A stretch of DNA of 64,000 nucleotides from Massilia sp. PDC64 (GTDB lineage: Bacteria; Pseudomonadota; Gammaproteobacteria; Burkholderiales; Burkholderiaceae_D), in the NCBI RefSeq assembly GCF_900101265.1, contig NZ_FMZS01000004.1, positions 434,001 through 498,000 of the forward strand. The letters are read 5' to 3'. The position numbers were made by a program, and so were the translations under genes. Shown here piece after piece: positions 57,834-64,000 of the stretch. Position 1 is the first letter of the stretch. Each line of letters opens with the position of its first letter. The notes below the pieces were generated by a model. It was not told where the DNA came from. It did not search any database and was given only the letters and a program-made list of their open reading frames with translations.

Positions 57834-58487
57834 ATGAAATTCCTGTTCGACCTGTTCCCGGTCATCCTGTTCTTCCTCGTCTATAAATTCGCGGATGGCC
57901 ACCAGGAGGCGGCGCACGCGCTCGCCATGCAAACCATGGGCGGCCTGATCTCGGGCGGCAACGTGACGCCCGAGCAGTCGCCGATCATGCTGGCGACCCT
58001 CGTGGGCATCATCGCGACCATGCTGCAGATCCTGTACCTGCTGGCACGGGGTCGCAAGGTGGACGGCATGCTGTGGCTGTCCCTCGGCGTCATCGTCGTG
58101 ACGGGCGGCGCGACCATTTATTTCCACGATCCGGACTTCATCAAGTGGAAGCCGACGATCCTGTACTGGGCGTTCGCGCTCGCGCTGTTCGTCGCGCAGG
58201 TCGGCTTCCGCAACAACCTGATGCGCAAGGTGATGGAAGCGCAGATCCGCCTGCCGGACGCCGTCTGGGCCAAGGTCGGTTACGCCTGGATGGGCTTCTT
58301 CGCCGCCATCGGCGTGCTGAACCTCGTCATGGCCTTCGTCGTCTTCAAGGGCAACACGGGCGCGTGGGTGAACTTCAAGCTGTTCGGCATCACGGGTATC
58401 TTCTTCGCGTTCATCGTCATCCAGACCCTGATGCTGTCGAAGTACATCGAAGAACACGAGCAGCCGCAGGGCAAGGGAGACGCATGA
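57834..58487 (+). CDS. yciB: Inner membrane-spanning protein YciB (septation protein A)
   Basis: The product has 217 residues with five or six membrane segments, beginning MKFLFDLFPVILFFLVYKFA, the canonical IspZ/YciB N-terminus. It also has DPDFIKWKPTILYWAFAL. The family affects cell-envelope organisation and septation. The stop overlaps the bolA start as ATGA. Confidence 0.94.
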   Translation: MKFLFDLFPVILFFLVYKFADGHQEAAHALAMQTMGGLISGGNVTPEQSPIMLATLVGIIATMLQILYLLARGRKVDGMLWLSLGVIVVTGGATIYFHDPDFIKWKPTILYWAFALALFVAQVGFRNNLMRKVMEAQIRLPDAVWAKVGYAWMGFFAAIGVLNLVMAFVVFKGNTGAWVNFKLFGITGIFFAFIVIQTLMLSKYIEEHEQPQGKGDA

Positions 58488-58759
58488 TGGACGACCGCGT
58501 GGAACGCATCCGCCAGTCGCTCGACGCCGCACTGAGCCCGTCCGTACTGGAGGTCGGCGACGATTCGCACCTGCACGTCGGCCATGCCGGCGCGGCCTCC
58601 GGCGGGGGTCATTACCGGGTGAAAATCGTTTCGGAACGCTTCGAGGGACTGAGACTGGTCATGCGACATCGACTGGTATATGATGCCGTGCAAGGTATGA
58701 TGCACACTGACATTCATGCCCTGGCGATTACCGCCGTCGCGCCCTCGGAGCAGTCGTGA
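58484..58759 (+). CDS. BolA-family protein
   Basis: The product has 91 residues: VERIRQSLDAALSPSVLEVG, DSHLHVGH with the usual His, GGHYRVKIVSERFEG and MHTDIHALAI. BolA proteins bind monothiol glutaredoxins with a 2Fe-2S cluster and may act as regulators. The ATG overlaps the yciB stop; a second ATG three bases later is possible. Confidence 0.93.
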   Translation: MMDDRVERIRQSLDAALSPSVLEVGDDSHLHVGHAGAASGGGHYRVKIVSERFEGLRLVMRHRLVYDAVQGMMHTDIHALAITAVAPSEQS

Positions 58760-58873
58760 CGGCGAGTTTTTCGGAAGTCTTAAGTGAGTCGTAAGTAAGC
58801 TGCCACAAAATCCGCTACGCACTACAAAAACTAATCAAATCTTCGTCCAAGCAACCCCCTCACAGGAAACAAA

Positions 58874-59665
58874 ATGACTTTTAAGCCAGCACGGCTGCTG
58901 TTAGCCCTGATCGCTATCGCCGCATCGTTTGCCTACTCGCCTTCGTTCGCACAGAATCTCGCCGTGGTGAACGGCAAAGCCATCCCGTCGTCGCGCGCCG
59001 ATGCCATCGTCAAGCAGGTCGTGGCACAAGGCCAGGGCACCGACAGCCCGCAACTGCGTGAAGCGATCAAGAAAGACCTGATCTCGCGCGAAGTGATGAT
59101 GCAGGAAGCCATCAAGCAGGGCTACGACAAGAATCCGGAAGTCAAGGCGGCATTGGAGAACGCCCGCCAGACCATCGTGATCAATGCCCTCGCCCGCGAC
59201 TACATCACGAAGCATCCGGTCACCGACGCCGAAGTGAAGGCCGAGTACGACCGCTTCGCGAAGCAGACCGGCGACAAGGAATACCACGTGCGTCACATCC
59301 TGTTCGCGACCGAAGACGAAGCGAAGGCAGCCATCGCCAAGCTGAAGGGCGGCGCCAAGTTCGAAGACCTGGCCAAGCAGTCGAAAGACACCGGCACCGC
59401 CAACAACGGCGGCGACCTGGATTGGGCCAGCCCGTCGTCGTTCCCGCCGGAATTCGCAGCGGGCTTCACGAACCTGCAGAAAGGCGCGATCACCGACGCC
59501 CCGGTCAAGACGCAAGTCGGCTACCACGTGATCAAGCTGGACGACGTCCGCCCCGCCAAGCTGCCGACGCTGGACGAAGTCAAGCCGCAGATCTCCGAAG
59601 CGCTGACCCAGCAGAAGCTGGCCGCGTACCAGGAAGAAATGGTCAAGAAGGCAAAGGTGCAGTAA
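58874..59665 (+). CDS. Periplasmic parvulin-type peptidyl-prolyl isomerase (copy 1)
   Basis: The product has 263 residues with a signal peptide ending near SFAQ (residue 27). Residues 28-130 form a SurA-like chaperone domain, and residues 130-235 a parvulin domain (YHVRHILFATEDEAKAAI, GGDLDWASPSSFPPEF, TQVGYHVIKLDD). It would assist folding of outer-membrane proteins. CAGGAAAC precedes the ATG. A tandem paralog follows at 59768. Confidence 0.93.
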   Translation: MTFKPARLLLALIAIAASFAYSPSFAQNLAVVNGKAIPSSRADAIVKQVVAQGQGTDSPQLREAIKKDLISREVMMQEAIKQGYDKNPEVKAALENARQTIVINALARDYITKHPVTDAEVKAEYDRFAKQTGDKEYHVRHILFATEDEAKAAIAKLKGGAKFEDLAKQSKDTGTANNGGDLDWASPSSFPPEFAAGFTNLQKGAITDAPVKTQVGYHVIKLDDVRPAKLPTLDEVKPQISEALTQQKLAAYQEEMVKKAKVQ

Positions 59666-59675
59666 CATTGCAGCG

Positions 59676-59699
59676 CCGGCGGCCTTGGCCGCCGGTTTT
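59676..59699 (+). terminator. Terminator between the two parvulin genes
   Basis: CCGGCGGCC and GGCCGCCGG form a 9-bp stem with a TT loop, followed by TTTT, ten bases after the stop. Confidence 0.85.
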
Positions 59700-59767
59700 C
59701 GTCGCCACGGCGACATTTCGTTTTGACCACCGGACCACCACCACCGGTTTTAGATAGGATCGAATAA

Positions 59768-60547
59768 ATGATTGTGAAGCCAGCCCGCCTGTTGTTAGCC
59801 ATGACCGCGATGGTAGCCCTGCCGTCGTTCGCGCAGAACGTTGCGACCGTCAATGGCAAGCCCATCCCCGCGGCCAAGGTTGACCAGGTGGTCAAGCAGG
59901 TCGTCGCCCAGGGCAAGGCAACCGATTCCCCGCAACTGCGCGAGGCAATCAAGAAGGACCTGATCGGCCGCGAAGTCCTGATCCAGGAAGCCGACAAGCA
60001 AGGCATCGGCACCCGTCCGGACGTCAAGAACGCAATCGACAACGCCCGCCAGAGCATCATCATCAATGCGATGCTGGCCGATTACATCAAGAAGAACCCG
60101 GTCAAGGATGCCGAGATCAAGGCCGAGTACGACAAGTACAAGGCACAGGTCGGCGACAAGGAATACCACGCCCGCCACATCCTGGTCGGCACGGAAGACG
60201 AAGCCAAGCAGATCATCGCCAAGCTGAAGGGCGGCGCCAAGTTCGAAGACCTGGCCAAGCAGTCGAAAGACCCGGGCTCGGCAGCGAACGGCGGCGACCT
60301 GGACTGGGCAAGCCCGGCCTCGTTCGTGCCTGAGTTCTCGAAGGCCATGACCTCGCTGAACAAAGGTCAGATCACCGAGACCCCGGTCAAGACGCAGTAC
60401 GGCTACCACGTGATCAAGCTGGAAGACGTGCGCGCCGCCAAGATCCCGCCGCTGGACGAAGTCAAGCAGCAGGTCGCGGAATCGCTGCAGCAGCGCAAGC
60501 TGGCTGCGTTCCGTGAAGAACTGATGAAGAAGGCCAAGATCCAGTAA
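59768..60547 (+). CDS. Periplasmic parvulin-type peptidyl-prolyl isomerase (copy 2)
   Basis: The product has 259 residues with a signal peptide ending near SFAQ (residue 22), the same domain order as copy 1, and strong similarity throughout (YHARHILVGTEDEAKQIIAK, GGDLDWASPASFVPEF). The pair arose by tandem duplication. Its own terminator lies at each side, so it is probably expressed separately. Confidence 0.93.
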   Translation: MIVKPARLLLAMTAMVALPSFAQNVATVNGKPIPAAKVDQVVKQVVAQGKATDSPQLREAIKKDLIGREVLIQEADKQGIGTRPDVKNAIDNARQSIIINAMLADYIKKNPVKDAEIKAEYDKYKAQVGDKEYHARHILVGTEDEAKQIIAKLKGGAKFEDLAKQSKDPGSAANGGDLDWASPASFVPEFSKAMTSLNKGQITETPVKTQYGYHVIKLEDVRAAKIPPLDEVKQQVAESLQQRKLAAFREELMKKAKIQ

Positions 60548-60561
60548 TCCGGTCACGCCTG

Positions 60562-60592
60562 AAAAAAGCGCTCCTCGTGGGCGCTTTTTTTT
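60562..60592. terminator. Terminator after the second parvulin gene
   Basis: AAAAAAGCGC and GCGCTTTTTT pair around a nine-base loop, giving T-runs in both directions. It lies 15 bp after the stop. Confidence 0.85.
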
Positions 60593-60629
60593 GACCAATT
60601 TGTTCGACCATAAAACCAAAGAGACGCCC

Positions 60630-61922
60630 ATGACACTCCGCCATTCCGCCGCCCTCATCCTGTCCGCGCTGGCCGCCAGCGCCGCGACGGCCGCCACCAC
60701 CCTGCCCCTGTACGTCGGCCAGCCGCTGGCCGGCGCCAAAGTCATGTTCGGCGACTTCGACGTGCAAAAGCCGCTCGACGGCGACACGGGCCGCATGGAC
60801 GACGATCCGAAGCTGAAGAACGCCGTCGTCGAGGCCCGCCGCACGAACAAGGACGGGGCCGGCGACGCGCTCAACCTCACCTGGAAAGATGCGTGGTTCT
60901 CGACCTTACGCCTGGAGACCGCCCCGCTCGACCTGCGCCCCTACCTGCCCAAGGGCACGGTCTCGTTCGACCTGAAAGTGAACGACCTGGCGAAGGGCGG
61001 CCTGAACTTCCGCATCGACTGCGGCAAGAATTGCGAGCGCAAGGTGCCGGACGTGATTCCCGCGCGCGCCGCCCAGGGCAAGGGCTGGCAGCACCGGAGC
61101 TATGCGCTGTCGTGCTTCTACCGCAAGGGCGACGACTTCAGCGCCGTGACGAAACCGTTTGCGCTGGACGGCACGGGCGCCGGCGACGTGGAAATCGCCA
61201 ACATCCGCATCGACATGACGGGCAAGCCGAACCAGACATGCCCGGACTACCGCACGGTCAGCGTCACGCCGTCGCCGCTGAACGAGTCGTGGTCGCTCGA
61301 GTGGTGGATGCCGCGCCATGAAGAAAAACTGGCCGAGATCGCGCGCCGCAAGGCCGCCGGCGAGAAGACGGAACTCGTCTTCATCGGCGACTCCATCACG
61401 CACCACTGGGAAAAGGAGCAGCCGGAGCTCTTTAAAGCGTTCTACGGCAAGTACAACGCGCTGGACCTGGGTTACGGCGGCGACCGCACGGAAAACGTCC
61501 TGTGGCGCCTCCAGCATGGCGAGATCGACGGCATCGCCCCGAAGGTCGCCGTGCTGATGATCGGCACCAACAACACGGGCTTCCGCCAGGAAGCGCCGGA
61601 ACTGATCTACGCGGGCATCAAGCGCGACATCGCGGAAATCCGCAAGCGCCTGCCGCAGACGAAGATCCTGCTGCTGGCGATCTTCCCGCGCGGCGAGAAG
61701 CCGGACGACACGCTGCGCGTGCTGAACGAGCAGGTCAACGTGATGCTGCCCAAGCTGGCCGACAACAAGCACGTGTTCTTCCTGAACATGAACAAGGCGT
61801 TCCTGTCGGAAGACGGCACCTTGTCGAAGGAGATCATGCCCGACCTGCTGCACCCGAACGCCGAGGGTTACAAGATCTGGCAGCGCGAGATGCAGCCGAC
61901 GCTTGACCGCTTGATGCGCTGA
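60630..61922 (+). CDS. Secreted SGNH esterase with N-terminal ExoP-C-like carbohydrate-binding domain
   Basis: The product has 430 residues with a signal peptide ending near ATAA (residue 21). Residues 25-200 resemble the C-terminal domain of ExoP-type glucanases (LNLTWKDAWFSTLRLE, GLNFRIDCGKNCERKVP), a galactose-binding-like fold. Residues 230-430 form an SGNH esterase with GDSITHHWE, GYGGDRTENVLWRL, IGTNNTG and DLLHPNAEGY. It probably deacetylates polysaccharide. The ATG at 60630 was preferred to an upstream TTG because it starts the signal peptide. Confidence 0.9.
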   Translation: MTLRHSAALILSALAASAATAATTLPLYVGQPLAGAKVMFGDFDVQKPLDGDTGRMDDDPKLKNAVVEARRTNKDGAGDALNLTWKDAWFSTLRLETAPLDLRPYLPKGTVSFDLKVNDLAKGGLNFRIDCGKNCERKVPDVIPARAAQGKGWQHRSYALSCFYRKGDDFSAVTKPFALDGTGAGDVEIANIRIDMTGKPNQTCPDYRTVSVTPSPLNESWSLEWWMPRHEEKLAEIARRKAAGEKTELVFIGDSITHHWEKEQPELFKAFYGKYNALDLGYGGDRTENVLWRLQHGEIDGIAPKVAVLMIGTNNTGFRQEAPELIYAGIKRDIAEIRKRLPQTKILLLAIFPRGEKPDDTLRVLNEQVNVMLPKLADNKHVFFLNMNKAFLSEDGTLSKEIMPDLLHPNAEGYKIWQREMQPTLDRLMR

Positions 61923-61950
61923 GCCCGCCACTCGTCTGATCCCGCACAAC

Positions 61951-61969
61951 AAGGGCAGTCGCTGCCCTT
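61951..61969 (+). other. Stem-loop after the SGNH esterase gene
   Basis: AAGGGCA and TGCCCTT pair around five bases, 28 bp after the stop. No T-run follows; it may be a Rho-type or transcript-stability structure. Confidence 0.4.
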
Positions 61970-62041
61970 GACGACGTCCAGTGCAGCGCTCAGCCTTCAA
62001 TGGCCCGGCCATCCCGGCCGGGCGCATTGCGAGGAGGCACC

Positions 62042-63445
62042 ATGCTGCAGACCCTGCGTCCCGATCCCACCTTTCACCCATCGGCGCGGCTGGCGATGGA
62101 AGCGCCACCCGAGTTGCTCGGCTACACGGCGCTGCTGTCGCCGGACCGTTCGCAGCCCGACGCCCTGGCCGTCGTCGACCTCGATCCGCAATCGCCCACG
62201 TACGGCTCGGTGATCAATCGCCTCGTCATGCCCTGCACCGGCGACGAATTCCACCACTTCGGCTGGAACGCCTGCAGTTCGGCGCTGTCCCCGATGTCGG
62301 GCCATGCCTTCCTCCAGCGCCGCTACCTCGTGATTCCCGGCATCCGTTCGTCGCGCATCTACATCGTGGACACCCAGCCCGACCCGCGCGCCCCGACACT
62401 GGTCAAGACCATCGAGCCGGAAGAAGTCATACGCAAGACGGGCTACTCGCGGCCCCACACCGTACATTGCGGCCCCGAGGGCATCTACGTGAGCACCCTG
62501 GGTGCAGGCCCCGACGGCACGCAGGGGCCGCCCGGCGTCTTCATCATGGACTGCGAAACCTTCGAGATCCTCGGACGGTGGGAAATCGACCGGGGACCGC
62601 AACAACTGCACTACGATTTCTGGTGGAACCTGCCGCGCGACTACATGGTGTCGAGCGAATGGGGCTTGCCGCCGCAATTCGAGAACGGCATCGTTGCCGA
62701 GGACCTGCTGGCCAACAAATACGGTCATGCCGTGCATTTCTGGAACCTGCGCGAACGCAGGCATGTCCAGACCATCGACCTGGGCGCCCACCACCAGATG
62801 GCGCTCGAGATCCGCCCGGCCCACGATCCCACGCGCGAATACGGCTTCCTGGGCGTGGTCGTCGACACGACCAACCTGGAAGGGTCCATCTGGACGTGGT
62901 ACCGCGAGAACGGCACCTTCCAGATCAGGAAGACGGCCACGATCCCGCCCGAGCCGGCCGACCCGGCCCTGCTGCCACCGCTCCTGAAGAGCTTCGGCGC
63001 GGTGCCGCCGCTGGTCACCGATATCGACCTGTCGCTCGACGACCGCTTCCTGTACGTCGCGTGCTGGGGCACGGGCGAGCTGCGCCAGTATGACGTCACG
63101 GATCCCATGAAGCCGACCCTGGCCGGCAGCGTGCGCATCGGCGGCATCGCCCGGCATACGGCGCACCCGAACGGTCGGCCCTACGCCGGCGGCCCGCAGA
63201 TGACGGAAATCAGCCGCGACGGCAAGCGCGTCTATTTCACCAATTCCCTGTACAGCAGCTGGGACACGCAGTTCTATCCGGAGGGCGTACCCGGCGTCCA
63301 GCTGATGTGCCAGGTCGGCGCCGACGGCGGCATCGAGCTGGACCCGTCGTTCCACGTCGACTTCGGTCCGCATTACGCCGCGCACCAGATCCGCCTGCAG
63401 GGCGGCGATTGTTCGACGGATTCGTTCTGCTATCCATCCGCTTGA
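62042..63445 (+). CDS. SBP56-family selenium-binding protein/methanethiol oxidase
   Basis: The product has 467 residues, the normal SBP56 length. Family motifs include CTGDEFHHFGWNACSS, SRPHTVHCGPEGIYVS, HYDFWWNLPRDYMVSSEWG and GHAVHFWNLRER. The bacterial enzyme MtoX oxidises methanethiol and needs copper; it has a seven-bladed propeller. MtoX is normally exported, but here no signal peptide is visible. GAGGAGG precedes the ATG. The next gene overlaps or abuts and encodes a membrane protein. Confidence 0.9.
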   Translation: MLQTLRPDPTFHPSARLAMEAPPELLGYTALLSPDRSQPDALAVVDLDPQSPTYGSVINRLVMPCTGDEFHHFGWNACSSALSPMSGHAFLQRRYLVIPGIRSSRIYIVDTQPDPRAPTLVKTIEPEEVIRKTGYSRPHTVHCGPEGIYVSTLGAGPDGTQGPPGVFIMDCETFEILGRWEIDRGPQQLHYDFWWNLPRDYMVSSEWGLPPQFENGIVAEDLLANKYGHAVHFWNLRERRHVQTIDLGAHHQMALEIRPAHDPTREYGFLGVVVDTTNLEGSIWTWYRENGTFQIRKTATIPPEPADPALLPPLLKSFGAVPPLVTDIDLSLDDRFLYVACWGTGELRQYDVTDPMKPTLAGSVRIGGIARHTAHPNGRPYAGGPQMTEISRDGKRVYFTNSLYSSWDTQFYPEGVPGVQLMCQVGADGGIELDPSFHVDFGPHYAAHQIRLQGGDCSTDSFCYPSA

Positions 63446-63452
63446 GCACGGT

Positions 63453-64000
63453 TTGAGCACAAGCGCGCTCTGGCTGACGGTCGCCGCACTGGGCCTCTAT
63501 CACGGCATCAATCCCGCGATGGGCTGGCCGCTGGCGGTGGCCAATGGCATGGCGGAACGGCGCGCCCGTGCCGTCTTCGCCACCTTGCTGCCGTTGGGCG
63601 GCGGACATTTCGTGGCGATCGCCGTCGCGCTCGCGCCGTTCGCCTGGCTCGGCTGGTATCTGGAATGGAGCCGCGCCGTCCGCATCGGCGCGGGCGCGGC
63701 GGTGCTGCTCTTCGGCGCCTTCAGGCTGGTCCATCGGCGCCATCCGCGCCTCCTTGCACGCATTCCGCCGACCCGGCTCGTGTGGTGGTCGTTCCTGATG
63801 GCCACCGCCCACGGCGCCGGATTGATGCTGGTGCCGTTCATGCTCGGCCTGTGCGCGGGGCCGGCGCCGCGCGGAACCGGCCACGGCGCCGTGATGGCCT
63901 TTCTCGCGCGAGCGAACCTGGACACGGCGCTGCTGATCGCGACGGTACACACCCTCGCGAGCCTGCTCGCCGGCATCGGCATGGCCTGGCTGGTTTATCG
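63453..64000 (+). CDS. Polytopic membrane protein (partial, 3' end outside window)
   Basis: About 182 residues are visible, with at least four hydrophobic segments and motifs LYHGINPAMGWPLAVANGM, LLPLGGGHFVAIAVAL and LMATAHGAGLMLVPFMLGL. The regular His and Gly spacing within segments suggests a metal or heme-related transporter, but no family is named. A TTG at 63453, eight bases after the SBP56 stop, is the likely start; no better codon is nearby. Close linkage suggests joint function with SBP56. Confidence 0.6.
   Translation, partial: MSTSALWLTVAALGLYHGINPAMGWPLAVANGMAERRARAVFATLLPLGGGHFVAIAVALAPFAWLGWYLEWSRAVRIGAGAAVLLFGAFRLVHRRHPRLLARIPPTRLVWWSFLMATAHGAGLMLVPFMLGLCAGPAPRGTGHGAVMAFLARANLDTALLIATVHTLASLLAGIGMAWLVY

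Overview
The window is GC-rich, densely coded DNA from a betaproteobacterium, most likely Massilia or a close relative (Oxalobacteraceae, Burkholderiales). This is inferred from family content: the order mltG-tmk-holB-pilZ-GNAT-tatD, the run selO-msrB-yciB-bolA-parvulins, and small DUF4936- and DUF6139-type proteins. There is no rRNA, tRNA, CRISPR array or recognisable prophage.

Left part (1-15.5 kb): an isochorismatase-like hydrolase (cut by the window edge) with a GlxA-type AraC regulator, an SGNH hydrolase, a TonB-dependent receptor with a glycine-rich tail, a degenerate peptidase-like TPR protein, a patatin, a small AT-hook-like protein, FdhD divergent from its likely client (an FdhF/YdeP molybdoenzyme), an HTH-receiver regulator, and the rRNA hydroxylase RlhA.

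The centre (15.7-28.8 kb) is the most interesting part. Two paralogous six-gene modules lie in tandem. Each holds a sigma-54 enhancer-binding regulator, a secreted glycine/alanine-rich protein, a small secreted protein with an RGG motif, a secreted C39-type cysteine peptidase, a second RGG protein, and a signal peptide/coiled-coil/beta-barrel outer-membrane protein. The order from fibre gene to barrel gene resembles the fap functional-amyloid operon of Pseudomonas (FapC, FapD, FapE, FapF), but the presumed fibre protein is PGRS-like. Both modules keep the same control layout: paired GACA/TGTC inverted repeats, an IHF-like site, a GG-N10-GC sigma-54 promoter, a hairpin at the predicted 5' end of the transcript, and an intrinsic terminator directly after the glycine-rich gene. 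Regulator, promoter and secretion genes therefore look like a self-contained, duplicated surface-fibre system.

The right part starts with a 200-bp inverted-repeat element, then LpxO, two small proteins, a Tat-exported vanadium-haloperoxidase-like enzyme, a PRMT-like methyltransferase and a PAS/GAF-like/GGDEF diguanylate cyclase. Next come the housekeeping cluster mltG-tmk-holB-pilZ-GNAT-tatD-ankyrin and, divergently, ygfZ-DUF4936-NRDE. These are followed by a GH18 chitinase with two binding modules, an amidohydrolase, an SDR, a Dabb protein, a lone degenerate tyrosine recombinase, an MHS-family transporter with an enlarged loop, a GH5 glucanase, an MFS exporter, a beta-oxidation pair (bifunctional hydratase/dehydrogenase plus acyl-CoA ligase), selO (apparently with an ATC start), msrB, yciB, bolA, two parvulins, an SGNH esterase with a carbohydrate-binding-like domain, and an SBP56 methanethiol oxidase followed by a membrane protein cut by the window end.

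All calls come from reading sequence and translations by eye; no database search was run.
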